Under the pieces are notes generated by a model, which searched no databases, was not told the DNA's origin, and saw only the letters and a program-made list of their open reading frames with translations. The translations under genes were made by a program, and so were the position numbers. From NCBI GenBank assembly GCA_020622165.1, contig JACNMN010000007.1:62001-126000 (forward strand): 64,000 bases of DNA, given 5' to 3'. How positions within the stretch are numbered: the first letter of the stretch is position 1; the number at the start of each line of letters is the position of its first letter. Of the stretch, positions 36,326 through 43,303 are shown piece by piece. This stretch comes from Boseongicola sp. H5 (GTDB taxonomy: Bacteria > Pseudomonadota > Alphaproteobacteria > Rhodobacterales > Rhodobacteraceae).

Positions 36326-36334
36326 TTATCCACA
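36326..36334 (+). promoter_or_regulatory. perfect DnaA box between smc and GNAT gene
   Basis: TTATCCACA, the high-affinity DnaA consensus, occurs once in the 151-base divergent spacer about 84 bases upstream of smc and 60 bases before the GNAT start. It may mark DnaA-linked control of smc. A lone box is not evidence of an origin. Confidence 0.5.
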
Positions 36335-36393
36335 AAATATGGGCTGTTAAACGGCATATTGCGGTGCGCGGGCAGGCGCGGCAAGATCATCCG

Positions 36394-36843
36394 ATGATTA
36401 CCGTCACGCGTGCCGACCCCTTTTCCGAAGACGCCCTGCGCCTGATTGCCGGCAGCGAGGAGGAGCAATCGGCGCTCTACCCGCCTGAAGACCGGTTTGC
36501 GATGTCACCGGAGCAACTGATTGAAAACGACGTCCGCTTCTTCGTAGCGCGGATCGACGGCACGGCGCTTGGGTGCTGCGGATACACAGTTTTCGACAGC
36601 TATGCAGAACTCAAGCGCATGTTCGCCGCGCCCGAAGCCCGGGGGACAGGCCTCGCCTCGGCGCTGCTGGAGGCACTGGAGGATGCGGCGCGGGCCGAGG
36701 GCATCCGCCTGATGAGGCTGGAAACCGGGCGGCTGAGTCCCGCGGCCATAGGGCTTTACACACGCCACGGATATATCCGGCGCGGGCCGTTCGGGGACTA
36801 TCCCGACAACGCCAGTTCGATCTTCATGGAAAAACCACTCTGA
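36394..36843 (+). CDS. GNAT family N-acetyltransferase
   Basis: A 149-residue acetyl-CoA-dependent acetyltransferase. It has the usual order: a beta-sheet start (MITVTRADPF), the LGCCGYTVFDSYAELKRMFAAPEARGTGLASALLEALEDAAR block containing the acetyl-CoA pyrophosphate loop (ARGTGLA), then RLMRLETG and IGLYTRHGYIRRGPFGDYPDN. Substrate unknown. I start at ATG 36394 because the family N-terminus begins there; an upstream ATG is in frame. It is divergent from smc. Confidence 0.88.
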   Translation: MITVTRADPFSEDALRLIAGSEEEQSALYPPEDRFAMSPEQLIENDVRFFVARIDGTALGCCGYTVFDSYAELKRMFAAPEARGTGLASALLEALEDAARAEGIRLMRLETGRLSPAAIGLYTRHGYIRRGPFGDYPDNASSIFMEKPL

Positions 36844-36932
36844 TCATCGCGCATCTGCGACTTTCTGTCGATTGATCGCGAGTCACCTCCATGCCATATA
36901 GTTTGCAATGTTAAATATATGGAGTGTCAATC

Positions 36933-38126
36933 ATGACTGTGGCATCCTCACGCTATTCACCACTCTATTTCCTTGCCTCGCTTGGCGCGGGCGGGCTGAC
37001 GGTGACGTTTTTCATGTGGCTGATGTTCTGGGTTCCCCATCCCGGCCAGCCCGTTCCGGTCTTCGAAGACAATCTGGCACTGCTGAGGACGGGCACCTTG
37101 CCGGAGCAGGCCCTGGTTCTGGGCGCGATGGCCGGCATTGCGCTGTTCGCGGTTCTGAACATCAAGCTGCTGATCTGGAATCTGCGCCGGTTTTTCGCCT
37201 TCCGGAAATCCGACGCCTATGCCGCGTTCAGCGAATCGAACGCGGGCAGCCAGATCCTTGCAATGCCGCTTGCGCTCGCGATGAGCATCAATGTGGGCTT
37301 CATTCTCGGTCTCACCTTCGTGCCGGGCCTCTGGTCCGTGGTCGAATATCTGTTCCCCGTCGCCCTCGCCGCCTTTCTGACGATCGGGCTTTATGCGCTG
37401 CGCATGTTGGGCGGGTTCATCGGAAAACGCCTTTCAAATGGCGGCTTTAGCTGTGAGGCCAACAACTCTTTCGCACAGATGCTGCCCGGGTTCGCCCTGT
37501 CGATGGTCGCCGTCGGGTTGGCCGCGCCGGCGGCGATGTCGGGCAATCCGGTGACGGCCGGGATCAGCATCATGGCGGCGAGTTTCTTCATGGTCGCTGC
37601 CCTGATCGTGGCGCTTGCGGCCGGCATTCTCGGCCTCCGCTCGATGATGGAGAACGGGGTGAATGCCGAGGCCGCGCCGACATTGATGGTAGTGATCCCG
37701 CTGATGACGGTGATCGGCATCGCCATGCTGCGGATCAACCACGGGCTGCATGTGCATTTCGAGACCCATGGCAGCGCGGGCGAGACGCTGATGCTGCTGA
37801 CCAGGCTTCTGTCGGTGGAAATTCTCTTTGCATTGTTTGGGCTTATGGTTCTGTCGCGGGTCGGCTACGTGGCGCAGTTCCTGCGCGGAAGCGGTGCGTC
37901 GGCCGGGTCTTACGCGCTGGTCTGCCCGGGTGTGGCGCTGTCCGTTCTGGTGCATTTCTGGCTGAACAAGGGCCTTGTCGCGGCCGGGCTGGTTGCGAAA
38001 TTCGGCGTTGCCTACTGGGCGATCTCGGGCGTGGCCATTGCCGTGCAACTGGGGATGATCCTGCTGGTCTGGATGCTGTCCCGGAGGCATTTCGCACCCT
38101 TGCAGACACCGGCCGTCACCGCCTGA
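36933..38126 (+). CDS. polytopic membrane protein, TsoY-like
   Basis: A 397-residue integral membrane protein with about 10 predicted helices. Blocks such as YSPLYFLASLGAGGLTVTFFMWLMF, PLALAMSINVGFILGLTFVPGL, NGGFSCEANNSFAQMLPGFAL and GSYALVCPGVALSVLVHFW resemble, from memory, the TsoY family, whose members occur in selenocysteine and cysteine forms. Here a normal Cys174 sits in FSCEANN. There is no in-frame TGA, so this is not a selenoprotein gene. Function unknown. GGAG lies 7 bases before the ATG. The upstream region is AT-rich compared with neighbours. Confidence 0.65.
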   Translation: MTVASSRYSPLYFLASLGAGGLTVTFFMWLMFWVPHPGQPVPVFEDNLALLRTGTLPEQALVLGAMAGIALFAVLNIKLLIWNLRRFFAFRKSDAYAAFSESNAGSQILAMPLALAMSINVGFILGLTFVPGLWSVVEYLFPVALAAFLTIGLYALRMLGGFIGKRLSNGGFSCEANNSFAQMLPGFALSMVAVGLAAPAAMSGNPVTAGISIMAASFFMVAALIVALAAGILGLRSMMENGVNAEAAPTLMVVIPLMTVIGIAMLRINHGLHVHFETHGSAGETLMLLTRLLSVEILFALFGLMVLSRVGYVAQFLRGSGASAGSYALVCPGVALSVLVHFWLNKGLVAAGLVAKFGVAYWAISGVAIAVQLGMILLVWMLSRRHFAPLQTPAVTA

Positions 38127-38156
38127 ACCGGCCCTGACGGGTATAACAATCGTATA

Positions 38157-38369
38157 TCAATCTTCGGTCGGTGCGGCCTCCAGCAGGTCGCCCGGCTGAC
38201 ACTCCAGCACCTCGCAGATCCGGGCCAGCGTCTCGAAGCGGATCCCCTTGACCTTGCCGCTTTTCAGCAGGCTGAGATTCTGCTCGGTGATGCCGATCCG
38301 GGCCGCCAGATCGCGGCCCTTCATCTTGCGCAGCGCCATCATCACATCCAGCCGGACGACGATCTCCAT
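38157..38369 (-). CDS. small XRE-family (YozG-like) transcriptional regulator
   Basis: A 70-residue single helix-turn-helix protein: MEIVVRLDVMMALRKMKGRDLAARIG, then ITEQNLSLLKSGKVKGIRFETLARICEVLECQPGDLLE. The layout and the VxLDxxMA.RKMKGRDLA start match short Cro/C1-type regulators that are genetically paired with DUF2975 membrane proteins. Its ATG overlaps the DUF2975 stop (TGATG), so the two are translated together. It may autoregulate; a TGTAATACA dyad lies in the divergent promoter region upstream of the pair. Confidence 0.85.
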   Translation of the reverse strand: MEIVVRLDVMMALRKMKGRDLAARIGITEQNLSLLKSGKVKGIRFETLARICEVLECQPGDLLEAAPTED

Positions 38370-38911
38370 CAGATGAACCCCCGGTTCTCTTCGGCGACCA
38401 GCGCCGCTTCCCGCATGACCCATCCGATCACCACGATCAGACCACCGGCCAGGATGAAGCCCACATCGCCATCGTTGAAGCCGACCGACAGAACCCGCTG
38501 CCCTACCGGGTTGCCCCATGTCAGGATCAGCACGATCAGCGTATTCGAGAGAATGCCGATGACCCCGATCGCCACCAGACCCTTGCCGATCCGCAAGATC
38601 TGACCGGCGCAGCGGGCGGTGAGCGTTTCGCCTGATTTGTAATAGGCGAACAACCCGCGCATCTGCCAGAGCACATAGAAGGTCAGCAAGAGCCCGACCG
38701 ACTGGATGACGAGGATCGACAGGTAGCTGCCGGTGCCGATCACCTCGGGAAGTGTGTGCTCCGCGTAGGTTTCGCGCAGATCGTCGATGCCGGCCTCGCC
38801 GATGACAAAAGCCAGACCAACGGCGACGGGCAGGAAAATCAGGCCGATGGTCGAGGCCAGATGCAACAGCCGCGCCATGGAGATGATGTGGTTGAGATCA
38901 CGATTCGTCAT
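38369..38911 (-). CDS. DUF2975 membrane protein
   Basis: A 180-residue protein with four hydrophobic helices (residues about 15-38, 60-85, 115-140 and 150-168). The LRIGKGLVAIGVIGILSNTLIVL segment and C-terminal GDVGFILAGGLIVVIGWVMREAALVAEENRGFI are typical of DUF2975. Such proteins are commonly encoded with a small XRE regulator, as here, and may sense or sequester it at the membrane; this role is not established. The start MTNRDLNHI has AAAGAAG upstream. A secreted protein is transcribed divergently. Confidence 0.83.
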   Translation of the reverse strand: MTNRDLNHIISMARLLHLASTIGLIFLPVAVGLAFVIGEAGIDDLRETYAEHTLPEVIGTGSYLSILVIQSVGLLLTFYVLWQMRGLFAYYKSGETLTARCAGQILRIGKGLVAIGVIGILSNTLIVLILTWGNPVGQRVLSVGFNDGDVGFILAGGLIVVIGWVMREAALVAEENRGFI

Positions 38912-38940
38912 TTTCTTCTTTCCTTTTGATATTTCTTTAA

Positions 38941-38949
38941 TGTAATACA
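38941..38949. promoter_or_regulatory. TGTAATACA dyad in divergent promoter region
   Basis: The 70-base AT-rich gap between the DUF2975 and secreted-protein starts contains the symmetric TGTAnTACA sequence. It is a candidate operator for the XRE regulator encoded in the same divergon. The match is short and could be chance. Confidence 0.3.
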
Positions 38950-38981
38950 GTAAAAATTCATTGTTAAAAGAGGAAACTTCA

Positions 38982-39506
38982 ATGCATACCGGACTCATAC
39001 CCCTCCTCGCCGTCGGCGTCACCGCCATTCTGCTTGGCACCAGTCTTCTCGCCGCCGAGCCCGTGGACCCGGTAACCGCCGATCCCGCGGGTGTGGCGGC
39101 CCGGGTGATCCTGCCGGAGGGGGTGGCCTTGCCCGATGGCGGCGCGGTCATCGTGCTGTCGGCGGTCAATACGCAAACCCAGGCCGTCTCCGCCGAACGC
39201 TATGTGATGGTTCCCGCGGAGACGCCCGATGTCTTCGTGCTGAGCCGCGGCGATCGGGCCCGCCTGGCGGATCAGCAGGGGCTGATCCTGGGCTGGATGG
39301 GACAGGAGATCGAGGTGGACGGCAATTTCGGGTTCACCATCGACCCCTGTCGCGTGGGCGACGGCCCGGCGCGGCGGGCGCGGGTCTCGGTGCATCTGAG
39401 AGCGGAACTGGACGGCCCGTTCATCCCGGTGATCGACGACATGCGTCTGCGCCGTGTTCTGGGCGAAAACCCAACCGAGCTGCCGGCGTGCCCCCAGGCC
39501 GGCTGA
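38982..39506 (+). CDS. exported protein of unknown function
   Basis: A 174-residue protein starting MHTGLIPLLAVGVTAILLGTSLLAAEP, a signal peptide or signal anchor. The mature part is Val/Ala/Asp-rich with beta-strand character (GVALPDGGAVIVLSAVNTQTQ ... GWMGQEIEVDGNFGFTIDPCRVG) and ends PACPQAG with two cysteines. No family recognised. A good ribosome-binding site (AAGAGGAAA) precedes ATG 38982. It is divergent from the DUF2975/XRE pair and is followed by a strong terminator-like RNA structure. Confidence 0.7.
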   Translation: MHTGLIPLLAVGVTAILLGTSLLAAEPVDPVTADPAGVAARVILPEGVALPDGGAVIVLSAVNTQTQAVSAERYVMVPAETPDVFVLSRGDRARLADQQGLILGWMGQEIEVDGNFGFTIDPCRVGDGPARRARVSVHLRAELDGPFIPVIDDMRLRRVLGENPTELPACPQAG

Positions 39507-39530
39507 GAGGCCTCCCGGCGCCTCTCCCCC

Positions 39531-39598
39531 GCGCGGATTGCGGTACATCCAACAGACGGCGCGTTCCCTTTGCGCCACCGCAATCCGCGCATTTTTTT
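39531..39598 (+). terminator. compound hairpin plus U-tract (intrinsic terminator or sRNA 3' end)
   Basis: GCGCGGATTGCGGT (39531-39544) pairs perfectly with ACCGCAATCCGCGC (39577-39590). A nested 5-bp hairpin (GGCGC 39558-39562 / GCGCC 39572-39576) stacks directly on the 3' arm, leaving a 13-base bulge on the 5' side. Seven T residues follow (39592-39598). It ends the transcript of the secreted protein and separates it from rsfS. The unusual branched form could also be the 3' end of a small RNA. Confidence 0.8.
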
Positions 39599-39673
39599 CA
39601 ATACCGTTGAGATCGGGCATTGGCGATGTTATCTTTGATGTGGGCCCGGCGCCGGGGCATTGCGGCGCGTCAA

Positions 39674-40105
39674 ATGGAGGACAGAGTCCTGGCTGGACCA
39701 ACTCTTGCGGCATCTGATACCGCCGCACCTGAGGCGCGACGAGCGCCTGATTTGCAAAACGTTTCGAGCGAAGAGCTTCTCGAACGGATCATTGCCTCCC
39801 TCACCGATGACAAGGCGGAAGATATCGTGCAGATCGATCTGCGCGGCAAGTCGTCCATGGCCGATTACATGGTGATCGCGTCCGGGCGCTCCACCCGTCA
39901 GGTCTCGGCGCTGTCGGAAAAGCTGGTGGATCGGCTGAAAACCGTCACCGGGCGCCGCTGCAAGGTGGAGGGCAAGGATGCCGGCGACTGGGTGCTGATC
40001 GACGCGGGCGATGTGATCGTCCATGTCTTCCGCCCGGAAGTGCGGGAGTTCTATCAGCTCGAAAAGATGTGGATGCCCGCGGACGCCGCTGCGAAACCGC
40101 AGTAG
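39674..40105 (+). CDS. rsfS: ribosomal silencing factor RsfS
   Basis: Binds ribosomal protein L14 and blocks 30S-50S joining, lowering translation in stationary phase. The family core begins LLERIIASLTDDKAEDIVQIDLRGKSSMADYMVIASG and continues with STRQVSALSEKLVDRL, GDWVLIDAGDVIVHVFRPEVREFYQLEKMW. The 143-residue length includes a roughly 30-residue N-terminal extension. The start is uncertain: ATG 39674 is chosen, but the best GGAGGA lies just inside it, hinting at a downstream non-ATG start. It heads the run rsfS-rlmH-gpmI-envC-ctpA-rppH. Confidence 0.93.
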   Translation: MEDRVLAGPTLAASDTAAPEARRAPDLQNVSSEELLERIIASLTDDKAEDIVQIDLRGKSSMADYMVIASGRSTRQVSALSEKLVDRLKTVTGRRCKVEGKDAGDWVLIDAGDVIVHVFRPEVREFYQLEKMWMPADAAAKPQ

Positions 40106-40114
40106 ACGCGCGGC

Positions 40115-40585
40115 ATGCGGATACATCTTTGCGTCGTGGGCCGGCTCCGGGCGGGCCCGGAACGTGATTTGATCGACGATTATCTGACACGGTTCGACCG
40201 GACCGGGCGGGCCCTGGGGCTTGGCCCGGCGCGCGTGATCGAGGTGGAAGACAAGAAAGGCGGCGGGCCGGAGGCGGAGGCCGCATTGCTGCGCCGCGCC
40301 CTGCCCGAGGCAGCCGCGCTCTGGGTGCTGGACGAGCGGGGGCGGATGATGACATCGCCCGACTTCGCCCGCGACGTCGCCGATCTGCGCGACCGGGGGC
40401 GGGGCGATCTGGCCTGTGTCATCGGCGGCGCCGACGGGGTGAGCGGCGCGTTCCGCGAGGAGGCGGACCGGGCGATTTCCTTCGGGCCGATGGTCTGGCC
40501 GCACATGCTGGCACGCGTGATGCTGGCCGAGCAGCTTTATCGCGCCGCGTCGATCCTTGCGGGAAGCCCCTATCACCGGGTCTGA
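40115..40585 (+). CDS. rlmH: 23S rRNA pseudouridine-1915 N3-methyltransferase
   Basis: A SPOUT-fold methyltransferase of 156 residues acting on helix 69 of assembled ribosomes. It starts MRIHLCVVGRLRAGPERDLIDDYLTRF. The knotted SAM site appears at CVIGGADGVSGAFREEAD and the C-terminal MVWPHMLARVMLAEQLYRAASILAGSPYHR is near-invariant in RlmH. It sits 9 bases after rsfS, so both ribosome factors are likely co-transcribed. Confidence 0.97.
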   Translation: MRIHLCVVGRLRAGPERDLIDDYLTRFDRTGRALGLGPARVIEVEDKKGGGPEAEAALLRRALPEAAALWVLDERGRMMTSPDFARDVADLRDRGRGDLACVIGGADGVSGAFREEADRAISFGPMVWPHMLARVMLAEQLYRAASILAGSPYHRV

Positions 40586-40624
40586 TCCTTGCCTGTCCTT
40601 GCGGCCTTGCGTAGAACGCGGGGC

Positions 40625-42142
40625 ATGAACAATCCGAAACCTGTCGTTCTGTGCATTCTGGATGGTTGGGGGATCAATCCCTCCGTCGAAGGCAATGCGC
40701 CGATGCAAGCCGCCACCCCGAATTTCGACCGGTTGATGGCCGAATGCCCGCATGCGACCCTGACGACCCATGGCCGCGATGTGGGGCTGCCCACGGGGCA
40801 GATGGGCAATTCCGAAGTCGGGCATACCAATATCGGCGCAGGCCGGGTGGTGGCGATGGATCTGGGAATGATCGATCTGGCCATCGAAGACGGCAGTTTC
40901 TTTGAAAACAGGCAGATCCTGGGCTTTGTCGACGCGCTGAAATCTTCCGGAGGGACGGCGCATCTGATGGGCGTGGTGTCCGATGGCGGGGTGCACGGGC
41001 ATCTGAGCCATATCGTGGCGGCGGCCAGAGCCGTGACCGATGGCGGGGTGCCGGTTGTGATCCATGCCATCACCGACGGGCGCGATGTGGCCCCGAAATC
41101 GGCCGCGGGTTTCATCGCGGAACTGCAGGATGCGCTGCCCGAGGGGGCGCGGATCGGCACCGTGATCGGGCGCTATTTCGCGATGGACCGGGACAACCGC
41201 TGGGACCGCGTGGAAAAAGCCTATGCCGCGATGATCCGCGGCGACGGGGCGCGGGCGGAAACGCCGGAGCAGGCGGTGAAGACCGCCTATGAGGACGACA
41301 AGACCGATGAGTTCATCCCCGCCACGGTGATCGGCAATTTCGGCGGGGTGGCCGGGGGCGACGGGTTTTTCTGCCTGAATTTCCGGGCGGACCGGGCGCG
41401 CGAGATCCTGAGCGCGATCGGCGCACCGGGGTTCGACGGGTTCGACGTGAGCGGGCGCCCGGATCTGGCGGCGCTGCTGGGGATGGTCGATTACTCGGGC
41501 ACGCATGAGGAGTTCATGACCACCGCCTATCCGAAACAGCGCGTGGTCAACACGCTGGGCGCCTGGGTCGCGAAGCACGGGCTGCGCCAGTACCGGCTGG
41601 CCGAAACCGAGAAATACCCCCATGTGACGTTCTTCCTCAACGGCGGCAAGGAAGTGTCCGAGACGGGGGAGGACCGCTGCATGCCGAAATCCCCCGATGT
41701 GGCGACCTACGATCTGCAGCCGGAAATGTCGGCGGGCGAGGTGAGCGACAGGTTCGTGGCGGCGATCGAGGCGGGATATGATCTGATCGTGGTGAATTAC
41801 GCCAATCCGGACATGGTCGGGCATACCGGCGATCTGGAGGCGGCGAAGAAGGCCTGCGAGGCGGTCGATGCCGGGCTGGGGCGGGCGCTGGCCGCGCTGG
41901 AGGCAGCGGGCGGCGCGATGATTGTCACCGCGGATCACGGCAATTGCGAAGTCATGATCGACCCGGAAACCGGCGGGCCGCATACCGCGCATACGTTGAA
42001 CCCGGTGCCCGTCATCCTTGTGGGCGGGCCGGAGGACGCGCGCATATCCCATGGCCGGCTGGCCGATCTGGCGCCGACGCTGTTGCAGCTTATGGGGCTG
42101 GAGACACCGCCGGAAATGACCGGAAAGAGCCTGATCGCATGA
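40625..42142 (+). CDS. gpmI: 2,3-bisphosphoglycerate-independent phosphoglycerate mutase
   Basis: Interconverts 3- and 2-phosphoglycerate in glycolysis/gluconeogenesis with a di-manganese, phosphoserine mechanism. The 505-residue protein has VLCILDGWGINPS (metal ligand Asp), the catalytic serine in QMGNSEVGHTNIGAGR (Ser63), HAITDGRDVAPKSA, FRADRAREI, VDYSGTHEEFMTT and IVTADHGNCEVMIDP (metal site). Start MNNPKPVVLC agrees with homologues; a longer frame begins 36 bases upstream. Its stop overlaps the envC start (ATGA). Confidence 0.97.
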   Translation: MNNPKPVVLCILDGWGINPSVEGNAPMQAATPNFDRLMAECPHATLTTHGRDVGLPTGQMGNSEVGHTNIGAGRVVAMDLGMIDLAIEDGSFFENRQILGFVDALKSSGGTAHLMGVVSDGGVHGHLSHIVAAARAVTDGGVPVVIHAITDGRDVAPKSAAGFIAELQDALPEGARIGTVIGRYFAMDRDNRWDRVEKAYAAMIRGDGARAETPEQAVKTAYEDDKTDEFIPATVIGNFGGVAGGDGFFCLNFRADRAREILSAIGAPGFDGFDVSGRPDLAALLGMVDYSGTHEEFMTTAYPKQRVVNTLGAWVAKHGLRQYRLAETEKYPHVTFFLNGGKEVSETGEDRCMPKSPDVATYDLQPEMSAGEVSDRFVAAIEAGYDLIVVNYANPDMVGHTGDLEAAKKACEAVDAGLGRALAALEAAGGAMIVTADHGNCEVMIDPETGGPHTAHTLNPVPVILVGGPEDARISHGRLADLAPTLLQLMGLETPPEMTGKSLIA

Positions 42143-43284
42143 GGCATCTGGCCCGTCTGGCGCTGATCTGGGCTCTGGTCTGGGCGCTGCCCCCCGGTAC
42201 GGCGCGGGCCGATCTGGACCCGGCTTTGACGGCGCAGCGCGCGGCCCAGATGCTGGATGCAGCGGCGACCTCGCTGGGCGAGGCAGACGGGGCGCGCGAC
42301 CGGGTGGAGGCCCTGACCGAAACCGTGCGCGCCTATGAGGAGGGGCTTCTGGCGCTGCGCGAGGGCATTCGCCGCGCCGCCCTGCGCGAACAGACCATAC
42401 TGGTGGTGTTCGAGGCGGAGCGGGAGCGGCTGGCGCGCCTTCTGGGCGTGTTGCAGACCATGGAGCGCGCGCCCGCGCCCTTGCTGATGCTGCACCCCTC
42501 GGGGCCCGTCGGGACCGCGCGGTCGGGCATGATCCTGTCCGATGTAAGCCCCGCGATCGCCAGCGAGGCCGCGCGCCTGCAGGGCCAGTTGCAGGAAATC
42601 GCGGAGCTGCGTGCCCTGCAGGAAAGCGCGCTGGCCCGGTTGAGCGCCGGGCTGAACGGCGCACAGGAGGCCCGGACCCGGCTGTCGCAGGCCATCGCCG
42701 ACCGGCGCGTTCTGCCCGACCGGTTCGAGTTGAACACCGAAGCCATGCTGCAACTGATGGAAAGCGTCGATTCGCTGGACAGTTTCGCCGAAAGCCTTCG
42801 CGAACAGCCCGCCGAGACCGATCTGAGCGGGTTCGACCTGCCCGATTTCGCCGAGGCGCGGGGCTCTCTGCCGCTGCCGGCACTTGGCCGTGTGCTGCGC
42901 CGGTTCAACGAGGAGGACGCCGCAGGCATCGCCCGGCCCGGTCTGGTGCTGGCCACGCAGGCGCAGGCGATGGTCACCGCGCCATGGCCCGCAACCGTCC
43001 GTTATGCGGGGCCTTTGCTGGATTACGGCACCGTCGTGATCATCGAGCCGGATGGCGATTACCTACTGGTTCTGGCGGGGCTGGCGGATGTTTTCGTGCG
43101 CCCCGGCGAGGTTCTGCCGCCCTCTGCACCGATCGGCCTGATGGGCGGCGCCCCGCAGACCAGCGACAACGTGATTGTCACAAATGCGCAAGGTGGTGGC
43201 GGAGAGTTGTCAGAAACGCTTTATATAGAGCTAAGAGAAGAGAATGTGCCCGTGGACCCGACCGAGTGGTTCGTCACCGAGTAG
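42139..43284 (+). CDS. envC: EnvC-like murein hydrolase activator (degenerate LytM domain)
   Basis: A 381-residue exported protein: signal peptide MRHLARLALIWALVWALPPGTARA, a long coiled coil (residues about 25-230, Ala/Glu/Arg/Leu-rich) and a C-terminal LytM/M23-like domain (APWPATVRYAGPLLDYGTVVII ... RPGEVLPPSAPIGLMGG ... LYIELREENVPVDPTEWF). The usual zinc ligands (HxxxD and HxH) are absent, as in E. coli EnvC, so it probably activates amidases at the division site instead of cutting peptidoglycan. Overlaps gpmI by 4 bases and precedes ctpA. Confidence 0.88.
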   Translation: MRHLARLALIWALVWALPPGTARADLDPALTAQRAAQMLDAAATSLGEADGARDRVEALTETVRAYEEGLLALREGIRRAALREQTILVVFEAERERLARLLGVLQTMERAPAPLLMLHPSGPVGTARSGMILSDVSPAIASEAARLQGQLQEIAELRALQESALARLSAGLNGAQEARTRLSQAIADRRVLPDRFELNTEAMLQLMESVDSLDSFAESLREQPAETDLSGFDLPDFAEARGSLPLPALGRVLRRFNEEDAAGIARPGLVLATQAQAMVTAPWPATVRYAGPLLDYGTVVIIEPDGDYLLVLAGLADVFVRPGEVLPPSAPIGLMGGAPQTSDNVIVTNAQGGGGELSETLYIELREENVPVDPTEWFVTE

Positions 43285-43303
43285 AGATGAGGATAAGGCT
43301 CAG

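Noticed and set aside
36243-36393. Replication origin at the DnaA box
   Set aside because: Only one box is present, without the cluster of boxes, AT-rich unwinding element or gene context expected of an origin.
36870-36895. Fnr/FnrL-type site before the TsoY-like gene (TTGATCGCGAGTCA)
   Set aside because: The second half-site does not match ATCAA, so it does not meet the TTGAT-N4-ATCAA consensus.
39629-42883. Long minus-strand frame opposite rsfS-rlmH-gpmI-envC
   Set aside because: Shadow of the real plus-strand genes, which have clear catalytic motifs; the antisense product is Pro/Arg/His-rich.
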